From assembly GCA_018716505.1 (NCBI GenBank), contig DVJW01000139.1:1-42488 (forward strand): 42,488 nt of DNA. The letters run 5' to 3'. This DNA comes from Candidatus Faecaligallichristensenella faecipullorum. GTDB taxonomy: Bacteria; Bacillota; Clostridia; Christensenellales; Aristaeellaceae. Position 1 is the first letter of the stretch. Each line of letters opens with the position of its first letter. Of the stretch, positions 1 to 7,281 are shown in pieces. Position numbers and translations under genes: made by a program. The notes under the pieces are model-generated. The model searched no databases and was not told the DNA's origin. It saw only the letters and a program-made list of their open reading frames with translations.

Positions 1-273
1 CTTTTGACCGTGGCCAACGATGGCGCAAACAGCATCTTCCGCGCCCTGCGGGATAACACGGACGGGGCGCAGGACAGGTTCCTTTCAGAGATCGTCCGCA
101 TCATGGAGAAATATCCCTGGTGTGACGGCATCGACATCGACCTGGAGCGTGGGGACGGCTATTCCACCCATACGGAGTCCACGGCGATGTTCTGCAACAT
201 CTACAATATACAGGTGCTTTTGCCTGAAGATTCGGTGAGTCTGATCCAATTGACCCCGCAAAAGGCAGATTGA
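1..273 (+). pseudogene. Truncated GH18 (chitinase-like) domain fragment
   Basis: The reading frame is open at the window edge. It carries the GH18 strand-4 catalytic signature DGIDIDLE (DxxDxDxE pattern, the last Glu being the usual acid), preceded by a helix ending in KYPWCDG. This resembles the GH18 domains of tail-associated proteins in clostridial prophages, which is family knowledge recalled rather than searched. After FCNIYN the protein stops resembling a GH18 barrel and ends 21 residues later, so most of the C-terminal half of the fold is missing. The last codons run into the degenerate repeat at 266-419. I read it as the 3' remnant of a gene broken by deletion or rearrangement. It could be a real but short protein end if the upstream part is unusual. 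Confidence 0.55.
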
Positions 274-419
274 TTGACAAAGACCGTCCGGAGCGGCGTT
301 GAGCCGCTTCGGACGGTTCAGCCCCCCGGGGTAAGCGAACATACGGGAACCTCCCCCTGGCCCCTCCATAAAAAAACCTCCCCGCCAGGGGATCAGGGTG
401 TTGACTTTGTCAACACCCA
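266..419 (-). repeat. Probable degenerate copy of the ~224-bp hairpin element
   Basis: The right edge (395-418) is AGGGTGTTGA-CTTTG-TCAACACCC, identical to the terminal hairpin of the copy at 37722-37943 in the same orientation. The left edge contains CAGATTGATTGACAAAG, which resembles that copy's other end (CAGACCATTGACAAA). The interior differs: it has a strong stem-loop at 283-317 and a second inverted repeat (CCCCTGGC near 355, GCCAGGGG near 385). As with the full copies, the hairpin edge lies 2 nt from a terminator (421-454). No terminator duplicate is seen on the other side. It may be a diverged or rearranged member, or only share the end hairpins. Confidence 0.4.
283..317. other. Strong stem-loop
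   Basis: ACCGTCCG pairs with CGGACGGT, and inside it AGCGGC pairs with GCCGCT around a short loop. No U-tract follows on either strand, so this is not a classical intrinsic terminator. It forms the core of the degenerate repeat copy. Confidence 0.6.
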
Positions 420-420
420 G

Positions 421-454
421 AAAGCGCCATCCGTCAAAAAACGGATGGCGCTTT
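421..454 (-). terminator. Intrinsic terminator of the yesN-like gene
   Basis: A perfect 14-bp inverted repeat (AAAGCGCCATCCGT / ACGGATGGCGCTTT) with a 6-nt loop lies just past the minus-strand stop codon at 469. The minus-strand stem ends in a short T run. It would end the yesMN transcript. Confidence 0.8.
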
Positions 455-468
455 ACAAATCCCGGCGG

Positions 469-1935
469 CTATTCCCCAACAGTCCCATACTTCGCCCGGT
501 ATTGGGAAGGGGTGAGCCCGGTCTTTTTCTTGAATACCCGGTAAAAATAGGCGGCGTCGTGATAACCCACCGCGCTGCCGATCTCGGCCGCGGCCACGGC
601 GGAGTTCTTTAAGGCCTCGCAGGCATAATCGATTCTCAGGTCGGTCAGGTATTCCACCACGGTGGTGCCGTACTGCTTTTTAAACAGGGTGACGATATAG
701 GGCGCGCTCAGGGAAAACTGCTCGCTGATGGCGCTCAGGGTGACGTCCTCGGTAAAATGCGCCTTCAGGTAATCCCGGATCATCCGGGCCAGATCCTCCT
801 TTCCGGAATGGTGGTGGTGGTTGTTCTGGCTGTAAACTTCGCCGATCAGTTCCGTGATTCCGGCCACCAGTTGATCCAATGAGGCCATGTCGCTAAAGGA
901 AATGCGCGACAGCTCGGTCAGCCACCGGGCCTTGTCCAGAATTTCGTCCTGGCGGGTAAAGCTGAGAAACGCGGTGTGCAAAACCTCCAGATAGATATCC
1001 CCCGCGCAGCCCTGGCCGGAATGCAAAAGCTCCAAAATCATGGCCCGGATGGCCGAAAGATCCCGGTGTTGAAGCAGGATCTGAAGCCGGGTGGCCTGAT
1101 CGCCCCGCAGGGGATTGGGAAGGATGGACTGGGCGGAAAAAATGGCGTTTTCCCGATTCTGAAGCCGCAAAGACAGCGCGCGGGCGGCCTGACGGTAGAG
1201 CACGGTCTGGGGAGCCGGGCCGCAGGCGCTGATGCCTGCGCGAAAGGAAACGCCCTGTTTTTGAAGCCCCCGGAGCGCCCCGGTGGCCGATTCCAGAATC
1301 TGAAGGCTCTTTCCGGCGATTAAAAAGTTGACTTCGCCCTTTTGAGGGGCATCGCTCAGATACTCCACCTTAAACGGCATCTTTTTTAAGCCCCAGATCA
1401 GTTGACTTAAGGCGTCCGGCCCCAACTCGCAGGCCGAGACCACCAAAAAGAGCTTGTCCCCGGGGAACAGGTGGTGGCTCTGGCGATAGGCTTCCAGCCC
1501 CGGCTGGGCGGTGAGCATCATTTGAAGCAGAACCTGGGCGGGCTTGAGCGCTTCGGATTTCTCCCGGCGCCTCAAGTCGGCCTGCAATACCGCGTCTCTG
1601 AGCTTTTCCTTGGTTACGGGCTTGAGCAGGTATTGGTCCACCCCCAGGCGCATGGCCTGTTGGGCATAGGAAAACTCGGCAAAGCCGGACAGGATGATGA
1701 ATTCGGTATGGTCGTTGGTCTTGCGTACCTTTTCGATCAGGTCGATGCCGGACATGGGGCCCATCCTGATATCGGTGAGCACCACGTCGAATTCCTTTTG
1801 CTGGAGCAGCTCGTAGGCCTGTTCGGCGGAAGAAGCGAAATCAATGCTGGAAATGGGCAAATCGGTCTGCCTGAGCTTGGCCTGAATGCCCTTGCCGATC
1901 AGCAGTTCATCCTCTACGATCAGTATCCGCAACAC
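469..1935 (-). CDS. yesN: YesN-type response regulator (REC + AraC HTH)
   Basis: This is a DNA-binding response regulator of the AraC-type YesN family, 488 aa, the usual length being about 400-540. The N-terminal receiver domain (about 1-120) has the acidic pocket VEDE (E8, D9), the phospho-acceptor in VVLTDIRMG (D55), the switch serine in IILSG and the conserved lysine in LLKPV. A poorly conserved linker follows. Two AraC helix-turn-helix motifs fill about residues 385-488, ending in the signature YHDAAYFYRVFKKKTGLTPSQYR. The start is GTG at 1935 with AAGGAG upstream at good spacing, overlapping the end of the kinase gene by 29 bp, so the pair is translationally coupled. By family knowledge such pairs sense carbohydrates and switch on the neighbouring ABC importer, here the divergent SDR/ABC block. 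The target is inferred from position. Confidence 0.92.
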   Translation of the reverse strand: MLRILIVEDELLIGKGIQAKLRQTDLPISSIDFASSAEQAYELLQQKEFDVVLTDIRMGPMSGIDLIEKVRKTNDHTEFIILSGFAEFSYAQQAMRLGVDQYLLKPVTKEKLRDAVLQADLRRREKSEALKPAQVLLQMMLTAQPGLEAYRQSHHLFPGDKLFLVVSACELGPDALSQLIWGLKKMPFKVEYLSDAPQKGEVNFLIAGKSLQILESATGALRGLQKQGVSFRAGISACGPAPQTVLYRQAARALSLRLQNRENAIFSAQSILPNPLRGDQATRLQILLQHRDLSAIRAMILELLHSGQGCAGDIYLEVLHTAFLSFTRQDEILDKARWLTELSRISFSDMASLDQLVAGITELIGEVYSQNNHHHHSGKEDLARMIRDYLKAHFTEDVTLSAISEQFSLSAPYIVTLFKKQYGTTVVEYLTDLRIDYACEALKNSAVAAAEIGSAVGYHDAAYFYRVFKKKTGLTPSQYRAKYGTVGE

Positions 1936-3736
1936 CTTTCGCTCCTTTCTTGGCCTTTTTTTCCTTCTCCAGGGGGAAGCGCAGGGTGAAGGCGCTGCCT
2001 CGGTCCGGATGGGTGGTAAAGCTCAGCCCGCTCTTGGGGCCGTAAGCCAGTTTCAGCCGGGCGTTGACATTGGCCAAGCCGATATGGCGTTTTTTATCCG
2101 TAAACAGCGCTTCGGGCGAGAGCTTGAGCTCTTCGCGCAGTGCCTGCGCCTTGTCCTCCGTCATGCCCAAACCGTTGTCCGATACCGTGATTTCACCCCA
2201 GCCGTCCCGCTCGCGCATGCTGATCTTCAAGACGCCCTCGCCCTGCAGGCCCACAAAGGCATGGGTAAAACAGTTTTCCACCACCGGCTGAAGAATAAAC
2301 CGGATAAAGTTGTAATGCAGGCAGCGCTCCGGGATGGCGATTTCGATTCGGATTTTGTCGCCAAAGCGCAGGCGCTGGATGGCGAGATAATTTTGCACGC
2401 TGGACAGCTCCTGCTCCAGGCGCACCGGGCCTTCCCTGTCGCTGCCCAGATTGTACCTTAACAGTTCGCCCAGGCTGGCCGCCGCGTCCGCGGCCTTTTC
2501 ATTTTCCCCGATGAGCGCCAGATCGCTCACGGTTTCCAATGAGTTATACAGAAAATGGGGGTTGATCTGGGTGGTAAGCGCCCGGAATTCGGCCTCCCGG
2601 GCCAGGGCCTGCTGAAGATAGTTTTCCTGAACCAGCTGTTGAATGCGCTCGATGAGCTCGGAAATGTGCTGATCCACCAGCGCGATTTCGTCCTTGCCCT
2701 CGATGGGCGGAGCGCTGTTCCATTGATCCGGGGCTTTGGAAAGATCCAGGTGATCCAGCTTGTAAACCAATAGGCCGAACCGCCGGGACAGCTTTTTCGC
2801 CAGCTGAAGGCCCAGAATCAATATGGCCACTGTGGCCATCACCATGGTCAGGGTCATGCGAATGGTGGAGGCCAACTGATAGCGGCGGATGGATTCATTG
2901 GGCAGATACAGCACCCCATACAGCCCGTTGGCGTTGGAATTGCTGACCACAAACCGGCCCTCCGAGGTGGTCATCACATGGTTGCCCATGTTCATCAGCG
3001 AATCAAACTGCTTGTTGCTCAAAAAGCGGTTGCTCAGGGCCACGTTGTTGGTATAGGCCACATTGCCCTTGGAATCGATGAGGAAGATATCCTTGATTTT
3101 AAAATAATCGTTATAGGTTAGAACCCGAAAGATTCTGGAAGGGAACAGTTCCATTTTGAGTATGCCCACCATTTCCTGCTCCTGCAGGTCATAGATGGGC
3201 AGCGCCAGCGCCAGTATCTGATAGCCCATTTCGCTCTTGGTGTACATCTCAAACTGGCGGGGTTTTTGACTCAGGTTGCGATACCAGGGCTGGCTTTTTT
3301 CCTTTTCGGTGAGCGGGGCCAGATACCGGTCCTGGGCAAAGTCGTTGCGGGAGATTGGGTAAATATTCAATTTATTGATATGGGTGAAGTTAATGCTCTG
3401 GATGGATTTGGTCATGGTTACGATTTCCTGGGAGAAAGCCTCAATCTCTGCCTCATCCATTTGGGCAAAATTCGAAAGCCCCTCGCGCAGCTGGGCATTG
3501 CTGGAAAGATTCACGCAGGCCGAGGAATAGACCTGGAGTTTATAGCGCGCCCCGCTGATATATAAATCCAGCATTTGTTCAAAGGAGGAGCTGAGGTTTT
3601 CAACCAATACCATGTTTACATGGCGGTTGGCGGTATAGATGACAATGGCCGAAAGGGTGAGCGCGGTTAAGACGATTCCGCACATGAGCTGTTTGGCCAA
3701 GGTCACCGGCAGAAGACGGTTTAAAAGTTTTTTCAT
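1907..3736 (-). CDS. yesM: YesM-type sensor histidine kinase
   Basis: A membrane sensor kinase of 609 aa, a normal size for YesM proteins. A first transmembrane segment (about 14-36) is followed by a large extracytoplasmic sensor region (Cache-like, about 40-290), a second membrane segment (TLTMVMATVAILILGLQLA), a HAMP-like linker and a His_kinase (PF06580-type) region. The phosphorylated His is in INPHFLYNSLE. The ATPase domain has the N-box VVENCFTHAF and the G1 box DNGLGM, then a G2-like segment GLANVNARL. ATG at 3736 is preceded by AGGAG at 9-nt spacing. The gene overlaps yesN by 29 bp and is transcribed away from the SDR and sugar transporter genes, which are its likely regulatory targets. 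The ligand cannot be read from sequence. Confidence 0.93.
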   Translation of the reverse strand: MKKLLNRLLPVTLAKQLMCGIVLTALTLSAIVIYTANRHVNMVLVENLSSSFEQMLDLYISGARYKLQVYSSACVNLSSNAQLREGLSNFAQMDEAEIEAFSQEIVTMTKSIQSINFTHINKLNIYPISRNDFAQDRYLAPLTEKEKSQPWYRNLSQKPRQFEMYTKSEMGYQILALALPIYDLQEQEMVGILKMELFPSRIFRVLTYNDYFKIKDIFLIDSKGNVAYTNNVALSNRFLSNKQFDSLMNMGNHVMTTSEGRFVVSNSNANGLYGVLYLPNESIRRYQLASTIRMTLTMVMATVAILILGLQLAKKLSRRFGLLVYKLDHLDLSKAPDQWNSAPPIEGKDEIALVDQHISELIERIQQLVQENYLQQALAREAEFRALTTQINPHFLYNSLETVSDLALIGENEKAADAAASLGELLRYNLGSDREGPVRLEQELSSVQNYLAIQRLRFGDKIRIEIAIPERCLHYNFIRFILQPVVENCFTHAFVGLQGEGVLKISMRERDGWGEITVSDNGLGMTEDKAQALREELKLSPEALFTDKKRHIGLANVNARLKLAYGPKSGLSFTTHPDRGSAFTLRFPLEKEKKAKKGAKGVADTDRRG

Positions 3737-3756
3737 TATAATAAACTCCTGAAATC

Positions 3757-3788
3757 AAAAAAGGGCGGCTCCCCACTCAACCGCGCCC
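3757..3788 (-). terminator. Possible leader terminator/attenuator upstream of yesM
   Basis: Read on the minus strand, GGGCG(c)G pairs with (c)CGCCC and is followed immediately by TTTTTT, about 20 nt before the yesM ribosome binding site. The stem is short (5-6 bp with a bulge). Being between any upstream promoter and the yesM start, it could attenuate yesMN. It could also stop plus-strand read-in, but then it would lack a T run. Confidence 0.4.
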
Positions 3789-3884
3789 TATCCTCCCAAA
3801 TAGCATGATACCATAAACCCGATTAAATGGGAAGAGGGATTTGACCAGGAAGGCGGAGGGAATATTTCCATAAAGCAAAATCCC

Positions 3885-3912
3885 TTGTTTTTCAGAAGAA
3901 TTTCAGTATAAT
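3885..3912 (+). promoter_or_regulatory. Promoter of the SDR gene
   Basis: TTGTTT, 16 nt, then a perfect TATAAT at 3907-3912. The SDR start at 3962 follows about 50 nt later with AAGGAG upstream. The -35 box is weak, which suits an activated promoter. Confidence 0.6.
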
Positions 3913-3961
3913 GGGATAGACCAGATTTGGGATTGCAATCAAAAAATAAGGAGATTGAGTT

Positions 3962-4792
3962 ATGAACAAATGTGCGGTGGTAACCGGAGGAAGCGGAAAT
4001 ATAGGCAGCGGCATTGCGGTGGTGTTGGCCGAACACGGGTATGATCTGGCCATTACCTATGCGGGCAACCGGGAAGGGGCGGAAAAGACGCGCCGGCAGG
4101 TGGAGGCCGTGGGCAAACGGTGTTTTGTCTATCAGGCCAGTTTGGAGAAACCCGAGGTGCCCGCCCGGGTCATCGCCCAGGCCCATAGGGATCTGGGGCG
4201 GATTGACCTTATGGTATGCAACGCCGGGCGCGACGCCAGGAACAGCGTGCTCACCGCCACGGCCGAGGATTTTGACAGGCTGTATACCGCCAACTTTCGG
4301 GCCTATTGCCTGTGCGCTGGCGCGGCGGCCCGGCATATGGTCAAGGACAACATTCAGGGCAGCATCATTATGATTTCCTCCACCCGCGGGGAACAGGCCT
4401 ATCCGGACGACTTTATCTACGGCGGACTCAAGGCCGCGGTCAACCGGGCCTGCCGTTCCATGGCGTTGGATCTTTCCCAATATAATATCCGGGTGAACTG
4501 TGTGGCCCCGGGCGCCACCTGGCCCGAGGACAGCCGGCATATCGATACCCCCTTTGTAAAGGAATCCATCCCCTTGCACCGGGTGGGCAACGCCCGGGAA
4601 AACGGCGAGGCGGTGGCGTTTTTGGCCAGCGAGGCGGCTTCCTATATTACCGGCGTCACGCTTCGGGTGGACGGCGGGCTGATTTTGCCCGGCATGATGG
4701 AGCGGGCGGAAAAGACCGAATGGGTGCGCGAATCCTGGCGGGAGGAACAGAGAAAGAAAGCCATGGACATGCTGGATGACCAGATAGATTAA
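3962..4792 (+). CDS. Short-chain dehydrogenase/reductase (SDR)
   Basis: A classical SDR of 276 aa, probably NAD(P)-dependent oxidation or reduction of a sugar, sugar acid or polyol. The Rossmann cofactor motif is VVTGGSGNIGSG near the N-terminus, VCNAG is the NNAG-type motif, and the catalytic triad is visible as Ser in MISSTRG and Tyr-Lys in FIYGGLKAAV. The end (ITGVTLRVDGGL) is the usual SDR close. The residues after the dinucleotide motif (TYAGNREGAEKTRR) contain basic residues that often favour NADP, but this is not decisive. ATG follows AAGGAG. It is transcribed divergently from yesMN and lies just before the sugar transporter operon, separated by that operon's own promoter. The exact substrate is unknown. 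Confidence 0.88.
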   Translation: MNKCAVVTGGSGNIGSGIAVVLAEHGYDLAITYAGNREGAEKTRRQVEAVGKRCFVYQASLEKPEVPARVIAQAHRDLGRIDLMVCNAGRDARNSVLTATAEDFDRLYTANFRAYCLCAGAAARHMVKDNIQGSIIMISSTRGEQAYPDDFIYGGLKAAVNRACRSMALDLSQYNIRVNCVAPGATWPEDSRHIDTPFVKESIPLHRVGNARENGEAVAFLASEAASYITGVTLRVDGGLILPGMMERAEKTEWVRESWREEQRKKAMDMLDDQID

Positions 4793-4800
4793 AATTGTAC

Positions 4801-4853
4801 AGCACAATAGAAAATTTTGTGCATGGTTTTGACAAAATGAATTGTGCTATAAT
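4801..4853 (+). promoter_or_regulatory. Promoter and candidate operator of the sugar ABC operon
   Basis: An extended -10 (TGCTATAAT, -10 at 4848-4853) lacks a good -35 at 17 nt; TTGACA sits only 13 nt away. An 8-bp inverted repeat, AGCACAAT (4801-4808) and ATTGTGCT (4841-4848), brackets the region, with a further TTGTGC at 4817-4822. A poor -35 plus inverted repeats suggests activator-dependent transcription. The same TTGTGC hexamer appears three times upstream of the isomerase operon at 14309-14350. A small 6-bp stem (CAGTCG/CGACTG, 4866-4885) lies in the leader. Confidence 0.55.
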
Positions 4854-4910
4854 GTTCATTACAGACAGTCGACAAAATACGACTGAAAATTTTATCAGGA
4901 GGGTTTAAAC

Positions 4911-6245
4911 ATGAAAACGCGTTTTACCCGTTTCATGGCGGCTGCTTTGGCCTTGACCTTGGTGTTGAGCCTGGGCGGAATGGCTTCCGTCGGCTCGGCC
5001 GAAGGCTCGACCGAAGGGGAAAAGACCAAGCTGGTGCTGGTGCAGTACCTGGGCAACGACCAGCGCGATCAGCTGATCCAGGAAATCGCGAGTCAGGTGC
5101 CGAATATTGAGCTGGAGATCATTTCTCCGCCCACCGAGACCGCGACCCAGAAGATCATGACCATGATGCAGGCCGGCGAGCAGATCGACCTGGTCGAGGT
5201 CGGCGCGGTGAATCAGGACTACATCAACAACGGTTTCATCATCCCGCTGGATAAGTATGTTGCCGAGTGGGACGAATGGGCGACCGTGAGCGAGAACCTG
5301 AAGGAACTGAGCAGCTCCCAGGACGATCAGACCTGGCTGATCCCCTACGGCGTGTATGAGCGCGCTCTGTTCTACCGCAAGGATTGGTTCGAAGAGGCCG
5401 GCCTCGAAGTGCCCACCACCTGGGACGAGCTGTATGAGACCGCCAAGCAGCTGACCGATCCCAGCCAGAACCGCTATGGCTATTCCTTCCGCGGCGGCTC
5501 GGGCACCGGCGGATTTGCCGAAATGACCATCCTGTCCTTCATTGATCCCTCTTTGGTGAGCATCGGCTGCATGCCCATGACCACCGACGGCAAGACCATG
5601 TTCGAGCAGGAAGGCGCCCTGGAGGCCGTTGAGTTCTACAAGAAGCTCTACACCGACTGCGCGCCCGCCGATTCCATCGGCTGGGGCTACAACGAGATGG
5701 TTGAGGCCTTCTATTCCGGTGTGACCGCCATGCTGATTCAGGACGCCGAGGTGATCGCGACCTGCGAACAGTACATGGAAGAGGGCACCTGGGCCACCGC
5801 GCCCCTGCCTGTCGGCCCCCACGACACCGTGGCCTTCCCGGGCGGATTCGCCGGCTGGTCCATTGGCTCCAATTCGGTGAACCCGGATCTGGCCTGGGAG
5901 CTCTTGAAGACCCTGTCCAGCGAGGAGAACAACACCTACTTCTGCAAGCAGAACGGCAATATCCCGATCCACACCACCGCGCAGGAAGATCCCTATTTCG
6001 CCGAAGGTCCGTACAGCTGCTACATCACCATGCATCAGCAGCCCGAGAAGTACATCGCCTTCATCGACTTCGGCAGCAACAACTTTGCGCCCTATGAGGA
6101 TCAGGAAAAGGCCAAGGTGTACGGCGACACCCTGCGTGACACCGGTATGCAGGAAGTGCTGATGGGCACCAAGGACGCCCAGACCTGGCTGGATGAGTGC
6201 GCGGCCGCCTATAGCCATATGGTAGGCGCCGACTGGATTAAGTAA
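4911..6245 (+). CDS. Sugar ABC transporter substrate-binding protein
   Basis: An extracellular solute-binding protein of the family 1 (MalE/UgpB-like) type, 444 aa. A signal peptide is clear: basic MKTRFTRF, a hydrophobic core AAALALTLVLSLGG, then a likely cleavage near GSAEG. Unusually for a Gram-positive binding protein, no lipobox cysteine is present in the N-terminal 40 residues, so membrane anchoring by lipidation is not predicted. The mature part has typical family features such as IPLDKYV, the substrate-lobe segment RALFYRKDWFEEAGLEVPTTWDEL and FPGGFAGWSIGSNS. GC-rich, strongly biased codons and a strong RBS (AGGAGG) suggest high expression. It is followed by a stem-loop and two permeases. 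The ligand is probably an oligosaccharide or sugar acid, by context only. Confidence 0.92.
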   Translation: MKTRFTRFMAAALALTLVLSLGGMASVGSAEGSTEGEKTKLVLVQYLGNDQRDQLIQEIASQVPNIELEIISPPTETATQKIMTMMQAGEQIDLVEVGAVNQDYINNGFIIPLDKYVAEWDEWATVSENLKELSSSQDDQTWLIPYGVYERALFYRKDWFEEAGLEVPTTWDELYETAKQLTDPSQNRYGYSFRGGSGTGGFAEMTILSFIDPSLVSIGCMPMTTDGKTMFEQEGALEAVEFYKKLYTDCAPADSIGWGYNEMVEAFYSGVTAMLIQDAEVIATCEQYMEEGTWATAPLPVGPHDTVAFPGGFAGWSIGSNSVNPDLAWELLKTLSSEENNTYFCKQNGNIPIHTTAQEDPYFAEGPYSCYITMHQQPEKYIAFIDFGSNNFAPYEDQEKAKVYGDTLRDTGMQEVLMGTKDAQTWLDECAAAYSHMVGADWIK

Positions 6246-6274
6246 TCCGGCTGTCCGTTCATTGTTCTTTAACA

Positions 6275-6318
6275 GGCCTGTGCGGGCCAACGCAGTAGCA
6301 CTGCCGCCTGCACAGGCC
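6275..6318 (+). other. Intergenic nested stem-loop after the binding-protein gene
   Basis: GGCCTGTGC (6275-6283) pairs with GCACAGGCC (6310-6318), and a second small hairpin GCAGT-AGC-ACTGC lies inside. No T run follows. In many binding-protein operons a structure here stabilises the upstream message and lowers permease expression; that role is inferred. Confidence 0.6.
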
Positions 6319-6343
6319 CTACTTTACACCGGAGGCTGATACA

Positions 6344-7279
6344 ATGCAGAACCAGTTAAAAGATTTTAAAAAGTCATTCGGCGGGGCAGGAAGAGCGTCC
6401 GGTAAATCCAATTATCCGCTCATCGCGCTGTTTCTCCTGCCCAGCGTGTTGCTGGTAGGCGTATTTGTCTACTACCCCGCGATTCGGGGTATCTTCATGG
6501 CGTTTCAGGATGTAAAATCCTACAACATGTTCTCCACCGAATGGTGTGGACTGGACAACTTCAGGACGCTGTTTAAAACCGCGGGTTATGTGACCCAGTG
6601 GAAAAATACCTTTATCTGGATGATCGGCTGCGTGGGCGGCGAGTTGATTTTGGGCTTTGGCCTGGCGCTGCTGCTGCAAAAATCCTTTAAGGGCAAGGGA
6701 CTCTACGAGGGCATTGTGTATATGCCCTGGGCGCTTTCCGGTTTTATGGTCGGTATCATGTGGAAGTGGATTTTCAACGGATCGGGCGGCGTGCTCAATG
6801 ACCTGCTGATGCGCCTGGGCATCATTTCCGCGCCCGTGAACTGGTTGACCACCCCGGGCCTCAACCTGAACGCCATTATCGTGGCCAAGGTCTGGACCGG
6901 TTTGGCTTTCTTCGCGATTATCTCCTCGGCGGCCTTGAAGACCGTGCCCAGGGAGTTGTATGAATCCGCGGAGCTGGACGGCGCCAACGCCTTCCAAAAA
7001 TTCCGCAATATTACTTTACCCGGAATCAAGACCATCATGTTGATGACCATTTTGCTGAGGGCCATTCAAACCTTCGGCTCTCCGGACCTGATTTACTCCA
7101 TGACCCAGGGCGGCCCGGCCAACAGCAGCCAAATCGTGACCAGCTTCATTTACCTGAACGTCATGAAGGGCGGCGACTACGGCATGATTTCCGCGGCCAG
7201 CCTGATTATGTGGGTGTTTATCATGGTTTGCTCGGCGATCTATATTAAAGCGACGAATGCGTTAAAGGCGGGTGATTAA
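6344..7279 (+). CDS. Sugar ABC transporter permease, MalF/UgpA-like
   Basis: A 311-aa inner-membrane permease of the binding-protein-dependent type (BPD_transp_1), with about six transmembrane segments. The first is LIALFLLPSVLLVGVFVYYPAI. The cytoplasmic EAA loop, which docks the ATPase, reads ESAELDGANAFQKFRNITLP, matching EAA---G---------I-LP. GSPDLIYSMTQGGPANSS is the conserved periplasmic segment of MalF-like proteins. ATG follows GGAGG. The gene lies 98 bp after the binding protein and 2 bp before the second permease. No ATPase gene is present in the window, so the transporter probably uses a shared MsmX-like ATPase, as is common in Bacillota. Confidence 0.93.
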   Translation: MQNQLKDFKKSFGGAGRASGKSNYPLIALFLLPSVLLVGVFVYYPAIRGIFMAFQDVKSYNMFSTEWCGLDNFRTLFKTAGYVTQWKNTFIWMIGCVGGELILGFGLALLLQKSFKGKGLYEGIVYMPWALSGFMVGIMWKWIFNGSGGVLNDLLMRLGIISAPVNWLTTPGLNLNAIIVAKVWTGLAFFAIISSAALKTVPRELYESAELDGANAFQKFRNITLPGIKTIMLMTILLRAIQTFGSPDLIYSMTQGGPANSSQIVTSFIYLNVMKGGDYGMISAASLIMWVFIMVCSAIYIKATNALKAGD

Positions 7280-7281
7280 TT

